Positions 9,616-17,747 are shown, numbered from the stretch's first letter. The stretch: DNA of 64,000 nucleotides from Oscillospiraceae bacterium (GCA_017482385.1 JAFUNI010000023.1:1-64000), one strand, 5' to 3'. Notes: generated from the sequence alone by a model not told the origin. Translations and numbers: made by a program.

Positions 9616-10299
9616 ATGTCGATTCATGAGGGCCACAGACAGCGGCTGAAGGACCGATTCCGCCGGGAAGGCCTGGATAATTTTGATGAGCTGTATGTGT
9701 TGGAGCTTTTGCTCTTTTACTGTATTCCCAGAAAAGATACCAACCCCATTGCCCACCGGCTGCTGGACCAGTTTGGTTCGCTGACTGCAGTGCTGGAGGC
9801 AAGCCCGGAGGAACTGGAAAAGGTGGAGGGAATCAGCGAGGCTGCATCCACATTTTTGTCCTTGATTCCCCAGGTGGGCCGCTACTATCAAGTGTGTCGC
9901 ACAAAGCAAGGAAAGACGCTGCGGGATTCCAACCAATGCGGAAATTATCTGCTGCCCTATTTCATTGGCAGAGATACCGAAAATGTTTTCTTGCTGTGCC
10001 TGGATGCCAAATGCGAGGTTATCTGCTGCAAAAAGGTGGGCGAGGGCAATGTGAATTCCGCCAATATTCCCATTCGGCGGGTGGTAGAAATGGCTCTCAG
10101 CGCCAATGCCACATCGGTAGTCCTGGCCCATAACCATCCCAGCGGTTTGGCTTTGCCTTCTGCAGATGATATCCAGACTACCCTGCGGGTGGCAGCAGCT
10201 TTGGAAGCTGTAGAAATTGCTTTGGCAGACCATATTGTAGTTAGTGGAAAAGATTTTGTTTCTATGGCACAATCCCAGTATTTCACACCAAACATGTAA
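9616..10299 (+). CDS. radC: RadC-family JAB-domain protein
   Basis: RadC-like proteins share a UPF0758 layout: an N-terminal helix-hairpin-helix region (here LEKVEGISEAASTFL near residue 75) and a C-terminal JAB/MPN metalloprotease-like domain. The metal-binding motif is present as HNHPSGLALPSADD near residue 175, and an upstream acidic residue in LDAKCEVI fits the family pattern. The 227-residue length is normal. The molecular role remains unsettled; the historical DNA-repair assignment is disputed. ATG 9616 follows GGAG. It is convergent with uvrB and shares a strong hairpin with it. No mobile-element genes flank it, although RadC-like proteins often travel on such elements. Confidence 0.93.
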   Translation: MSIHEGHRQRLKDRFRREGLDNFDELYVLELLLFYCIPRKDTNPIAHRLLDQFGSLTAVLEASPEELEKVEGISEAASTFLSLIPQVGRYYQVCRTKQGKTLRDSNQCGNYLLPYFIGRDTENVFLLCLDAKCEVICCKKVGEGNVNSANIPIRRVVEMALSANATSVVLAHNHPSGLALPSADDIQTTLRVAAALEAVEIALADHIVVSGKDFVSMAQSQYFTPNM

Positions 10300-10300
10300 A

Positions 10301-10334
10301 ACAGAGCCGGCAGAGCGCACTCTGCCGGCCCTGT
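10301..10334. terminator. Bidirectional terminator between radC and uvrB
   Basis: A 10-bp GC-rich stem (GCCGGCAGAG at 10306-10315 with 10320-10329, loop CGCA) extends outwards by four further pairs after one mismatch. It lies exactly between the two convergent stop codons. The flanking U-runs are short. Confidence 0.75.
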
Positions 10335-12299
10335 TTAGTTATTGCCCCTAAGCTCAATAATTTGGTCACGCAGCAGGGCGGCATACTCGTATTCCATCAT
10401 ACGGGCGGCTTCCTTCATCTGCTTTTCCAGACGGGCGATCTCTTTTTCCTTCTCCGCCTTGGTCATCTTCACACCGCTGCGGCCCTTGCGTTCGGCAGTG
10501 GGGGAGGAGATCTCAATGAGATCCCGGACGGACTTGATAATGGTCTTGGGAACTATACCGTGGGCCTTGTTGTAGGCATCCTGGATCTCCCGGCGGCGCT
10601 TTGTTTCGTCGATGGCTACCCGCATAGAAGCGGTGATGTTGTCAGCGTACATGATCACCAGGCCTTCTGCATTACGGGCAGCCCGGCCGATGGTCTGAAT
10701 CAGACTTGTTTCTGAGCGGAGGAAACCTTCCTTGTCCGCATCCAAAATGGCGACCAGACTTACCTCCGGCAGATCAAGGCCCTCCCGGAGCAGGTTGATG
10801 CCAACCAATACATCAAACTTTGCCATGCGCAGATCACGAATGATCTCCATGCGCTCCATTGCGCCGATGTCCGAGTGCATATACCGCACCCGAATGCCTG
10901 CCTTTTGCAGATACACAGTTAAGTCCTCAGCCATCTTCTTGGTGAGGGTGGTGACAAGAACCCGCTCATCCCGGGCAGTTCTTGCGTTGATCTCCCCAAT
11001 GAGGTCATCAATCTGTCCCTCGATGGGCCGTACCTCCACTATGGGGTCCAAAAGTCCGGTAGGACGAATGACTTGCTCCACTGTCTGGGCGGAACGGGTC
11101 TGCTCATATTCCGCCGGCGTGGCGGAAACATACACGATCTGATTCAGCTTGGAATCGAATTCCTGGAAGTTCAGCGGTCGGTTGTCATAGGCTGAGGGTA
11201 GACGGAAACCGTAGTTTACCAGGGAATCCTTCCGGCTTCTGTCACCTGCATACATTGCCCGGCACTGGGGCAGAGTCACATGGCTTTCATCCACAAACAG
11301 AAGAAAATCCTCCGGGAAATAATCGAGTAATGTAGTGGGCGGTGTTCCCGGCGCCCGGCCTTGAATCACTCTTGAGTAGTTCTCGATACCGGTGCAGAAA
11401 CCGATTTCTGTAAGCATTTCCAAGTCGTAGGCAGTTCGCTGAGAAATCCTCTGCGCCTCTAAGAGCTTGTTCTGCTCGTTGAACAGGGCAACCTGCTGAT
11501 CGCATTCTTCCCGAATTTCCCGCATTGCCCGCTCCATCTTCTCCCGGGAAGCCACATAATGGCTGGCAGGATAGATGGCCACGTGATCAACATACCGCTC
11601 TGTCAGACCGGAAACCGCGTTGATCTCTGAGATCCTGTCTACCTCGTCGCCAAAAAATTCCACACGGATGGCCCGTCCCGTCCAGTAAGCGGGGTAGACT
11701 TCCAAAGTGTCGCCCCGGACGCGGAATTTATTACGGGAAAAGTCAATGTCATTTCGCTCATAGCGGATCTCCGCCAGCTTCCGCAGAACAGAATCCAAAG
11801 GATACTCCTGTCCCACCCGCAGGGAGATCACCATACTCTTGTAGTCAATGGGGTCACCCAAACCGTACAGACAGCTCACCGATGCCACCACGATCACATC
11901 CCGCCGCTCAAAGAGGGCGGAGGTGGCGCTGTGACGGAGCCGGTCAATTTCCTCATTGATGGCTGAATCCTTTTCAATATAGGTGTCCGTATGGGCAATA
12001 TAAGCCTCGGGCTGATAGTAATCGTAGTAGGAAATGAAGTATTCCACTGCGTTTTCCGGGAAAAACTCCCGAAATTCCGTACAAAGCTGTGCCGCCAAGG
12101 TCTTATTGTGGGCAAGAACCAGGGTGGGGCGGTTCATATTTGCGATAATGTTCGCCATGGTGAAGGTCTTGCCGGAGCCGGTGACGCCCAAAAGCACCTG
12201 CTCCCGCAGGCCGTTGTTAAGGCCTGCTGTCAACGCGGCAATGGCCTCCGGCTGGTCACCGGTTGGCTGATAGGGAGATACCAGTTTGAATTTGTCCAT
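10335..12299 (-). CDS. uvrB: Excinuclease ABC subunit B
   Basis: UvrB receives damaged DNA from UvrA and directs UvrC incision. The 654-residue protein has the expected features: Walker [15 protein letters not shown] near residue 40, the beta-hairpin region with [11 protein letters not shown] near 95, Walker B with [11 protein letters not shown] near 335, the SF2 motif [10 protein letters not shown] near 535, and a C-terminal UVR motif ([20 protein letters not shown]) that contacts UvrC. ATG 12299 lies 5 bases after the DUF1653 stop codon on the same strand, so the two are co-transcribed. UvrC is not in this window. Confidence 0.98.
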   Translation of the reverse strand: MDKFKLVSPYQPTGDQPEAIAALTAGLNNGLREQVLLGVTGSGKTFTMANIIANMNRPTLVLAHNKTLAAQLCTEFREFFPENAVEYFISYYDYYQPEAYIAHTDTYIEKDSAINEEIDRLRHSATSALFERRDVIVVASVSCLYGLGDPIDYKSMVISLRVGQEYPLDSVLRKLAEIRYERNDIDFSRNKFRVRGDTLEVYPAYWTGRAIRVEFFGDEVDRISEINAVSGLTERYVDHVAIYPASHYVASREKMERAMREIREECDQQVALFNEQNKLLEAQRISQRTAYDLEMLTEIGFCTGIENYSRVIQGRAPGTPPTTLLDYFPEDFLLFVDESHVTLPQCRAMYAGDRSRKDSLVNYGFRLPSAYDNRPLNFQEFDSKLNQIVYVSATPAEYEQTRSAQTVEQVIRPTGLLDPIVEVRPIEGQIDDLIGEINARTARDERVLVTTLTKKMAEDLTVYLQKAGIRVRYMHSDIGAMERMEIIRDLRMAKFDVLVGINLLREGLDLPEVSLVAILDADKEGFLRSETSLIQTIGRAARNAEGLVIMYADNITASMRVAIDETKRRREIQDAYNKAHGIVPKTIIKSVRDLIEISSPTAERKGRSGVKMTKAEKEKEIARLEKQMKEAARMMEYEYAALLRDQIIELRGNN

Positions 12300-12304
12300 T
12301 AAGG

Positions 12305-12517
12305 TTATTCCTCGATATACTGAAATCTTGGGCCGTGGTAGCCCTCCTTGTCCACGATCTCATTCCACATAGCTGCGGGCCGGACCCACAAACCACCCTC
12401 GCCATAAAGGGCCTGGTAGACGACCATGGGCTCCAAAGTTTCCGAGTGGCTGGCAATGCCAATCACCCGATACTCCTTACCCTTAAAGTGCCGATATTTT
12501 CCGATTTTAATCTCCAT
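12305..12517 (-). CDS. DUF1653 family small protein
   Basis: The 70-residue product ([18 protein letters not shown], then [17 protein letters not shown]) matches my recollection of the DUF1653 family, a single compact domain of unknown function with an H-F-K-G-x-x-Y-x-V-x-G opening and a V-V-Y-Q-x-L-Y-x-x-x-x-x-W-V-R-P centre. The ribosome binding site is AGGTG. It lies directly upstream of uvrB (5-base gap). A terminator ends 17 bases before its start codon, which leaves no room for a standard promoter downstream of that hairpin. Transcription of this gene and uvrB may therefore depend on read-through from the upstream gene, or on a promoter I cannot see. Confidence 0.85.
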   Translation of the reverse strand: MEIKIGKYRHFKGKEYRVIGIASHSETLEPMVVYQALYGEGGLWVRPAAMWNEIVDKEGYHGPRFQYIEE

Positions 12518-12534
12518 AATATCACCTTTTGAAA

Positions 12535-12559
12535 ACCGCGCCGGAGTTACCGGCGCGGT
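12535..12559 (-). terminator. Terminator after the deacetylase-like gene
   Basis: A perfect 10-bp stem (ACCGCGCCGG at 12535-12544 with 12550-12559, loop AGTTA) is followed by TTTT on the minus strand. It sits between the deacetylase-like gene and DUF1653-uvrB, and may attenuate read-through rather than fully stop it. Confidence 0.8.
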
Positions 12560-12565
12560 AAAATA

Positions 12566-14014
12566 TTACTGAGGAATGGTTCCCCGGGTCTGATCCAACA
12601 CAGTGGATGCCTTAAACATGCCGTTAAACCAATCGCTGTGATAGGCCAAATTCGCGCCGGACACCATAATGCGACCCTGGCGCACATAGTCTTTCTCTAT
12701 AATAGTCCAGGGCTTGCCGTCTTCGCAGAAGCCCAGGTAGTACCGGAAACCGAATTTCTGCAAAGCAGCATATTTATTACCGGAATAGGCGCCCTTGCCG
12801 GCGATGTCTCCACCTTGTGCGTAGGTCAGCACTTGGGTATCGCCCAGGATGGGAGTTACAGAGTTCTTCCAGGATTGCAGATTGCTCTGAATGAGGGCAA
12901 GGTCAGCATCCTTATAGGATATGTTGGAATAGGTGTAGCAGGAAACGATGTAGCCCCTGTCCCGCAGGGCGTTGATAACAGTGGCAGCGTCTTTCTTTGC
13001 CTTCTCGTATTCAGCCTGCCCAAAAATCTTGGAGGCTTCGGGGTGCTCCTCGTAGGCAGGATGTGTGCGGTAGCCCAGCAGACCGTTGTGACCGGTCAGT
13101 GCTAAGTTGGCTCTTGCGCCATGGTAGGAGAAATCGGGATGAGCTGCGATAAACTTCTCCAGGATAGGTACTAAATCGTAATCGCCGGTAACGGTTTTGC
13201 CGGTGGCATCCACCATCTCGCAGGTGAAATTTTGGCCGTCCCACAGCAGCTTGCTGGCAAAGCCGCCGCCCTTGGCATCGGCCTTGTGGTCGTTGTCGCT
13301 GTCAATGAGGTAGTAATTGTAGTTCACATTGGTTTGGGTGAGCATAATGGGCTTTTTGCCGCTGGGCAGGCGCATAGCCTTGGCCTTGTAAACGGTTTTG
13401 CCGCTTGTGTTCGTTTCGGTAGTGATGAAGTCATCAAAATCCACCAAAACATAGCCGTTTTCATACAGCTGCTGCAAGATCTTGGAAAATTCGCCTGTAG
13501 TGATAAAGTTTTTGTTGATACTGTTGCTCCAACCGGCGTATTTGAAAGCCCGGGCAGGATCAGCAATCAAAAGCTGGAAGGAAAGATTTGGGATCTTAGA
13601 GGGGTCAGTCCATTCCACCATGGTTTTTTCTGCCCGTTCATACTCCAAAATCTTATCATTAAGCTGGAGGTACTCACTGATGTCACCGCTAAAGGAGTTA
13701 AGAACATCGATGGCAGCCTGGTAGTCATACTGATCGGCGTAACCTTGAGCCTTGGCGATCAAATCGTTCACTTCCTGCTCCATACGTGCCTTTTCCGCGG
13801 CGGCAGCTGCCTCACTGGCGGCAATAGCCTCTTTTTCAAAATTCTTTTTCTGAGAAGCGCGGGTAATAGAACCGGCAATAAAAACAATGGTAAGAATCGC
13901 TGCAACTGCAATAATGATTGCAGGCAGATAAGCCTCCTTGAAAACCTGCATTTGCGTGCGGGATTTGCGCCGGGGATTTACGGGGCGTTGGGATTCGTTG
14001 AAATGTTCTTCCAT
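12566..14014 (-). CDS. Membrane-anchored polysaccharide-deacetylase-like protein
   Basis: The 482-residue protein has a basic cytoplasmic N-terminus (RRKSR), one membrane segment at about residues 25-50, an Ala/Glu-rich coiled stretch, and a large extracellular domain. The domain resembles clostridial polysaccharide deacetylase (NodB-fold) proteins: GEFSKILQQLYENGYVLVD, LPSGKKPIMLTQTNVNYNYY, LALTGHNGLLGYRTHP, and a late RDRGYIVSCYTYSN. In active relatives, as I recall them, the second motif carries the catalytic Asp pair (Q-D-D-V-N-Y); here it is T-N, so activity is doubtful. ATG 14014 has a modest AAGGCGG site. It has its own promoter. It could bind rather than modify a cell-wall polymer; the family call is from motif memory. 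Confidence 0.7.
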   Translation of the reverse strand: MEEHFNESQRPVNPRRKSRTQMQVFKEAYLPAIIIAVAAILTIVFIAGSITRASQKKNFEKEAIAASEAAAAAEKARMEQEVNDLIAKAQGYADQYDYQAAIDVLNSFSGDISEYLQLNDKILEYERAEKTMVEWTDPSKIPNLSFQLLIADPARAFKYAGWSNSINKNFITTGEFSKILQQLYENGYVLVDFDDFITTETNTSGKTVYKAKAMRLPSGKKPIMLTQTNVNYNYYLIDSDNDHKADAKGGGFASKLLWDGQNFTCEMVDATGKTVTGDYDLVPILEKFIAAHPDFSYHGARANLALTGHNGLLGYRTHPAYEEHPEASKIFGQAEYEKAKKDAATVINALRDRGYIVSCYTYSNISYKDADLALIQSNLQSWKNSVTPILGDTQVLTYAQGGDIAGKGAYSGNKYAALQKFGFRYYLGFCEDGKPWTIIEKDYVRQGRIMVSGANLAYHSDWFNGMFKASTVLDQTRGTIPQ

Positions 14015-14048
14015 AAAAAATCCGCCTTTCTTGCAAATATACATAGTT

Positions 14049-14077
14049 ATTATAGCTGTTATTTCCTAAAAAAGCAA
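14049..14077 (-). promoter_or_regulatory. Sigma-A-type promoter for the deacetylase-like gene
   Basis: On the minus strand TTGCTT (14072-14077) and a perfect TATAAT (14049-14054) are 17 bases apart, 35 bases before the start codon. Confidence 0.78.
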
Positions 14078-14113
14078 GAAAAATCCGCAGTTTGGAGAAA
14101 GAAGATGTTTTGC

Positions 14114-14142
14114 TTGCCAAAATAAAGTCTATGGGTTATCAT
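14114..14142 (+). promoter_or_regulatory. Sigma-A-type promoter for luxS-mtnN
   Basis: TTGCCA (14114-14119) and TATCAT (14137-14142) are 17 bases apart. No SAM or SAH riboswitch is visible in the roughly 25-base leader. Confidence 0.7.
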
Positions 14143-14171
14143 ATAGCTATACTTGATACAGGAGAAACCGA

Positions 14172-14648
14172 ATGGAAAAGATAACCAATTTTACCATAGA
14201 TCATGTTAAATTACAGCCCGGCCTTTATGTGTCCCGCAAGGACAAGGTGGGCGCTGAAACCGTAACGACCTTTGACCTGCGTTTGACCAGTCCCAATGAA
14301 GAGCCGGTGATGAATACTGCGGAAATGCACACCATCGAGCATTTGGCGGCAACCTTCCTGCGCAACGAGCCCACATGGAAAGAAAAGGTGCTGTACTTTG
14401 GGCCTATGGGCTGTCGTACCGGATTTTACCTGCTTCTGGCAGGAGATTTGACAAGTCGGGATGCGCTGGAACTGGTGAAAAATTGCTTTCGGTTCGTGGC
14501 GGATTTCCGGGGTGAAGTGCCCGGTGCCAGCGCAAAAGATTGCGGAAACTACTTGGATATGAACCTGCCAATGGCAAATTACTGGGGCACAAAATACGCA
14601 GCATTGCTGGAAAGCATCACCCCAGACCGCTTAACATACCCCGAATAA
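14172..14648 (+). CDS. luxS: S-ribosylhomocysteine lyase LuxS
   Basis: LuxS cleaves S-ribosylhomocysteine to homocysteine and DPD, the precursor of autoinducer-2, as part of the activated methyl cycle. The 158-residue protein has all family hallmarks: the metal site HTIEH (H53, H57), the third ligand C124 in ASAKDCGNY, and Cys81 in GPMGCRTGFY at the place of the catalytic cysteine. The start at 14172 follows GGAG. It lies 12 bases upstream of mtnN, which makes its substrate from S-adenosylhomocysteine, so the two form a metabolically matched operon. Whether the cell uses AI-2 for signalling cannot be told from this sequence. Confidence 0.98.
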   Translation: MEKITNFTIDHVKLQPGLYVSRKDKVGAETVTTFDLRLTSPNEEPVMNTAEMHTIEHLAATFLRNEPTWKEKVLYFGPMGCRTGFYLLLAGDLTSRDALELVKNCFRFVADFRGEVPGASAKDCGNYLDMNLPMANYWGTKYAALLESITPDRLTYPE

Positions 14649-14660
14649 AGGAGAGAGAAT

Positions 14661-15368
14661 ATGAAATTAGGTATCATTGGCGCTATGGATGTGGAGGTGG
14701 CCGCACTGAAAGAAAGTATGACCGCCAAGGTGGAGCGGACAGTTGCCGGCTCTGTTTACTGCGAAGGACGGCTGGAAGGAATGCCTGCAGTTGTGGTCCA
14801 GTGCGGCGTGGGTAAGGTCAATGCGGCGATGTGCGTCCAGGCCCTGTGTGACCATTTTGGCGTGACTCATATTGTGAACACCGGCGTTGCCGGTTCGTTG
14901 GATGCCAAGCTGGACATTGGTGATTTTGTGATCAGCCGTGAGGCTATGTACCACGATTTTAAGTGCAGTTCTATAAACCCTGCTTATGTAGTAGGACAGG
15001 TTCCCGGTTTGCCCGTGCTGGCATTTCCGGCGGACGCAGGCCTTGTTCGAATGGCTTTCTCCGCAGCCAACAGTGTTTGTCCCGGTCATGCCCATATCGG
15101 TATGGTAGCCAGCGGCGACCAGTTTGTGTCCAATAAAAAGCAGAAGCAGGCGATTATTGAAGATACCGGTGCGCTGTGTACGGAGATGGAGGGCGCAGCC
15201 ATTGCCCATTGCGCTTGGCGCAATGAAGTGCCTTTTGTGGTGATTCGGGCAATTTCCGACAAGGCAGACGATTCTGCGGAAATGGATTATCCTACCTTTG
15301 AAGCCATCGCAGCCAAGCGATGTGCGGAGGTTACAAGAGCTATGGCAAAGGCTATGGCTGACAAATAA
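14661..15368 (+). CDS. mtnN: 5'-methylthioadenosine/S-adenosylhomocysteine nucleosidase
   Basis: MtnN (Pfs) removes adenine from S-adenosylhomocysteine and methylthioadenosine, relieving product inhibition of methyltransferases. The 235-residue protein shows the family pattern: IIGAMDVEVAAL with the catalytic Glu (E12), VNTGVAGSLD, SGDQFV near residue 155, CTEMEGAAIAH with the ribose-binding Glu, and IRAISDKADD with the general-acid Asp. ATG 14661 is preceded by AAAGGAGAG. It follows luxS closely and ends at a strong terminator, so luxS-mtnN appears to be a complete two-gene transcript. Confidence 0.97.
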   Translation: MKLGIIGAMDVEVAALKESMTAKVERTVAGSVYCEGRLEGMPAVVVQCGVGKVNAAMCVQALCDHFGVTHIVNTGVAGSLDAKLDIGDFVISREAMYHDFKCSSINPAYVVGQVPGLPVLAFPADAGLVRMAFSAANSVCPGHAHIGMVASGDQFVSNKKQKQAIIEDTGALCTEMEGAAIAHCAWRNEVPFVVIRAISDKADDSAEMDYPTFEAIAAKRCAEVTRAMAKAMADK

Positions 15369-15402
15369 AAAAGACGGGAGTGAAACCACTCCCGTCTTTT
15401 AG
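15369..15402. terminator. Bidirectional terminator between mtnN and the FAD oxidoreductase
   Basis: A perfect 12-bp stem (AAGACGGGAGTG at 15371-15382 with 15387-15398, loop AAAC) is flanked by A-run and T-run on opposite sides, placed between two convergent stop codons. Confidence 0.9.
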
Positions 15403-15406
15403 TTTA

Positions 15407-16612
15407 TTACAGAATGTCGCTGACGTGAAGTACCACGCCGTCTTTCACCAGCTGCTTTTGCAGTTTCTCCACAGAAAGGGAAGAGAAGTCGTCTGTCATA
15501 GCTGCGGCAGTGCCGGCGGCCTGGCCGGTGACAGCACAGCAGGGGATTACCCGCATCACATCCCAAAGGGTCTCTGTCACACAGGTACAGCGACCCGCGG
15601 TAATGAGATTCTTCACCTGCTTGCTGTACAGGGTGCGGAAGGGAACTTCGTAAATGGGACCCCGCTTTTTCCAGTTGGACACCATACCAATAGAGTCTTC
15701 AAAATAGACCTTGTCCTCGGTTTGGGAGAGGGTGTATTCGCCTACGATCTTCCGGGTCATTCGAATTTGGGGGATGGTGGCGATGGTCACAGGCCAAATG
15801 CTGGGGTCGTCTTTGCGGGCTGTTTTCAGATGATTCAGTACCGATGCATGGGAAAATACGGTCATTTCGGAAAGCTCCTTGCCGTCAAGACCGGTAAAGC
15901 GGCGATCCATCAGAAGCTGCTGCTTGTTGGTCTCGGTTTGCTCCTCCTTGGGAACATCAGCACAGCCCAATTGTTTCAGATTGTAGCTGTCCTGCCCCAC
16001 GTAGTAATACCAGGAGGCCAAAATGTTACCCTGTTGGAAGGTTTTGGTGGGAGCGCCGGCAAACAAACCGATATCGCAGTCACCGGTGGCATCCACAACG
16101 GAAGTGACCTTGCAGGCCTGTCTGCCACTCTTGTTCTGATATACAAGATGGCTGATCTTATCACCGTCCATCGTAACATCCAAAATTTGCGTGCCGTAGA
16201 GGATCTCCACACCCTCCTTGATCAGCAGTTGCTCAGCCAAAATGGCAAACAAGTGGGGATTGTATCGTACCGCAAACCGCAGGTCGTTTTCGGTCCGGGT
16301 GCCGATGCCATCCAGCCAGTTGGCAGGATATCGGGCTTCAGCACCCATGGAAATGGACAGCCGCAGCAGTTCTTCTGCAATGCCAAAGGAAACCTGGTGC
16401 CCCAAACCGTCACAGAGGGGGAGATAAATGGTGATAAGGCCTGCAGTACCTAAACCGCCCAGGATAAACTCCCGTTCAAACAGAACAGTCTTCTTGCCCA
16501 TACGGGCAGCGGCTAAAGCAGCGGAAATGCCACCGAAACCACCACCACACACGGCGACATCATATGTATTTACCACAGGGGTGCATAAAACCTCAGAAAT
16601 CTTTTCTTGCAT
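15407..16612 (-). CDS. FAD-dependent oxidoreductase
   Basis: The 401-residue protein begins with a dinucleotide-binding fold: VAVCGGGFGGISAALAAARM with an acidic residue after it (LFERE), typical of FAD binding. The C-terminal signature NLITAGRCTCVTETLWDVMR followed by CCAVTGQAAGTAAA is that of the FAD_oxidored family, whose members often act on organic acids or sugar-derived compounds. The start is ATG 16612 with a strong AGGAGG, 36 codons inside the open frame. It has its own promoter and terminator and no functional neighbour, so the substrate is unknown. No signal peptide is seen. Confidence 0.88.
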   Translation of the reverse strand: MQEKISEVLCTPVVNTYDVAVCGGGFGGISAALAAARMGKKTVLFEREFILGGLGTAGLITIYLPLCDGLGHQVSFGIAEELLRLSISMGAEARYPANWLDGIGTRTENDLRFAVRYNPHLFAILAEQLLIKEGVEILYGTQILDVTMDGDKISHLVYQNKSGRQACKVTSVVDATGDCDIGLFAGAPTKTFQQGNILASWYYYVGQDSYNLKQLGCADVPKEEQTETNKQQLLMDRRFTGLDGKELSEMTVFSHASVLNHLKTARKDDPSIWPVTIATIPQIRMTRKIVGEYTLSQTEDKVYFEDSIGMVSNWKKRGPIYEVPFRTLYSKQVKNLITAGRCTCVTETLWDVMRVIPCCAVTGQAAGTAAAMTDDFSSLSVEKLQKQLVKDGVVLHVSDIL

Positions 16613-16649
16613 AGGAACCTCCTGCTTTTGCGTATTATTACCTGAAAAA

Positions 16650-16678
16650 ATTATAATATAGCAGGATAGATAAATCAA
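16650..16678 (-). promoter_or_regulatory. Sigma-A-type promoter for the FAD oxidoreductase
   Basis: On the minus strand TTGATT (16673-16678) and TATAAT (16650-16655) are 17 bases apart, 38 bases before the start codon. Confidence 0.75.
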
Positions 16679-16713
16679 GAAGTAAAATACAGGGGAGAAA
16701 GGGAAGAATGGAC

Positions 16714-16742
16714 TTGACAAACCACCTTCCCCGTGATAGAAT
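16714..16742 (+). promoter_or_regulatory. Promoter for tRNA-Ser
   Basis: Consensus TTGACA (16714-16719), a 17-base spacer and TAGAAT (16737-16742) with an extended TGA stand about 33 bases before the mature tRNA 5' end. Confidence 0.85.
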
Positions 16743-16774
16743 GTCTTGGCAACTAAATAGTATTTCTTTTATTC

Positions 16775-16866
16775 GGAGTGATACCCAAGAGGCCGAAGGG
16801 GCTCCCCTGCTAAGGGAGTAGGCGGTCAAAAGCCGCGCGAGGGTTCAAATCCCTCTCACTCCGCCA
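16775..16866 (+). tRNA. tRNA-Ser (anticodon GCU)
   Basis: The acceptor stem GGAGTGA (16775-16781) pairs with TCACTCC (16856-16862). The anticodon arm CTCCC-CTGCTAA-GGGAG gives anticodon GCU, which reads AGC/AGU serine codons. A long variable arm (GCGGTCAAAAGCCGC) is the class II mark of tRNA-Ser, the T arm is GAGGGTTCAAATCCCTC, and the CCA end is encoded (16864-16866). The last 20 bases are duplicated downstream at 17010-17029. Confidence 0.97.
16847..16866 (+). repeat. Direct repeat copy 1 (tRNA-Ser 3' end)
   Basis: AAATCCCTCTCACTCCGCCA, the 3' end of tRNA-Ser including the encoded CCA. It is repeated exactly at 17010-17029, 163 bases further on. The arrangement resembles attL/attR of an element inserted at a tRNA 3' end, but the enclosed segment is too small to hold an integrase. 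Confidence 0.85.
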
Positions 16867-16901
16867 CAAAGCACCCACACCATTTGGTGTGGGTGCTTTG
16901 T
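16866..16901 (+). terminator. Hairpin after tRNA-Ser
   Basis: A perfect 16-bp stem (16866-16881 with 16886-16901) closes on a 4-base loop and starts at the last base of the tRNA. The U-run is poor (GCTTTGTGCT), so termination strength is uncertain. A second hairpin of related sequence, with a good U-run, follows the duplicated tRNA end at 17034. Confidence 0.7.
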
Positions 16902-16954
16902 GCTACACGAGGGATTTGAAGATCATAAAAGCAATATGCCGGTGGCATGTTGCT

Positions 16955-16978
16955 GGAACCAGTGCAAACACTGGTTCC
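16955..16978. repeat. Inverted repeat inside the segment flanked by tRNA 3' ends
   Basis: GGAACCAGTG pairs with CACTGGTTCC around a CAAA loop (10-bp perfect stem). The core ACCAGTG..CACTGG recurs in the palindromic repeat between pyrF and pyrE (38026-38066). Nearby, 16909-16919 (CGAGGGATTTG) is an inverted copy of part of the tRNA T arm. Confidence 0.7.
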
Positions 16979-17009
16979 TACATTTGTTTTCGCATAGAGA
17001 AAATGCAAT

Positions 17010-17029
17010 AAATCCCTCTCACTCCGCCA
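17010..17029 (+). repeat. Direct repeat copy 2 (duplicate tRNA-Ser 3' end)
   Basis: An exact 20-base copy of 16847-16866, ending in CGCCA. It is followed within five bases by its own terminator hairpin, as a functional tRNA 3' end would be. Confidence 0.85.
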
Positions 17030-17033
17030 GAAG

Positions 17034-17061
17034 GAACCACACCATATGGTGTGGTTCTTTT
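17034..17061 (+). terminator. Terminator after the duplicated tRNA 3' end
   Basis: A perfect 24-base palindrome GAACCACACCAT/ATGGTGTGGTTC (17034-17057) is followed by TTTTGTTTTG. It is a better intrinsic terminator than the hairpin directly after the tRNA. Confidence 0.8.
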
Positions 17062-17132
17062 GTTTTGCTTACTGGTCTTATTTTTCTATAGCCACATACA
17101 ATGTTCTATACATTGGAATTTGAGGTGGTACT

Positions 17133-17747
17133 ATGGAACATATAACCAACGAGATCACATTGCGGGGCTCATTGCGGAATCTTCCGGAATTTTCCCACGA
17201 AAACCACGGAAAGCGGTTTTACCGCCTGTATCTGGAAGTCCCACGCTTGTCCGGGGCGGTGGATACCTTGCCGGTAATCGTGGAAGAGGGGATTTTGGGA
17301 GAGCTTGACCCCACTGCCGGAGAGATGCTTACTGTCACGGGTCAAGTCCGATCGCACAATCAGCGAACCGACGGGGTGCGACATCTGATGATCTTCGTAT
17401 TTGCATCAACAATCGTAGCGGAAGATGGCGAACCCATCAACGATGTGATTCTGGAAGGACCGCTATGCAGAGAACCCAATTATCGGCTGACGCCCTTGGG
17501 CCGGGAGATCTGCGATGCCATGCTGGCAGTGCCCCGGGCTTTTCACCGGGCGGATTATTTGCCCTGTATTCTATGGGGGAGGATCGCACAGGAGGTGTCA
17601 CACTGCCATACAAGGGATGTGATCGCCATTCACGGACGGCTTCAAAGCCGGATCTACACAAAACAAACCGACGATGGTCCACAGGAACGCACGGCCTATG
17701 AAATCTCTGCCCTTACCGCTGAAATCGTAGAGGAAGACCTCTATTAG
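17133..17747 (+). CDS. Tandem-OB single-stranded-DNA-binding-like protein
   Basis: The 204-residue product appears to contain two OB-type halves. The N-terminal half (about 1-100) opens with NEITLRGSLRNLPEFSH and contains LTVTGQVRSHN. The C-terminal half contains VILEGPLCREPNYRLTPLGR, YLPCILWGRIAQEVSH and IAIHGRLQSRIY, which matches the SSB/PriB pattern of a strand-1 G-x-L, an R-x-x-D-Y-x-P-x-x-x-W-G-R core and a G-R-L-Q-S-R strand. No acidic DDDxPF tail is present, so it is not the canonical replicative SSB. ATG 17133 follows GAGGTGG. It stands alone between the tRNA region and nth. A role in DNA maintenance is inferred. Confidence 0.75.
   Translation: MEHITNEITLRGSLRNLPEFSHENHGKRFYRLYLEVPRLSGAVDTLPVIVEEGILGELDPTAGEMLTVTGQVRSHNQRTDGVRHLMIFVFASTIVAEDGEPINDVILEGPLCREPNYRLTPLGREICDAMLAVPRAFHRADYLPCILWGRIAQEVSHCHTRDVIAIHGRLQSRIYTKQTDDGPQERTAYEISALTAEIVEEDLY

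Noticed and set aside
9500-9802. N-terminal extension of the histidine kinase-like protein
   Set aside because: The extra codons run through the promoter and into radC on the opposite strand. The TTG at 9499 has AAAGGAG at ideal distance.
16909-16919. Second, inverted tRNA-like gene after tRNA-Ser
   Set aside because: Only part of a T arm is present in inverted form; no acceptor stem or anticodon arm can be built.
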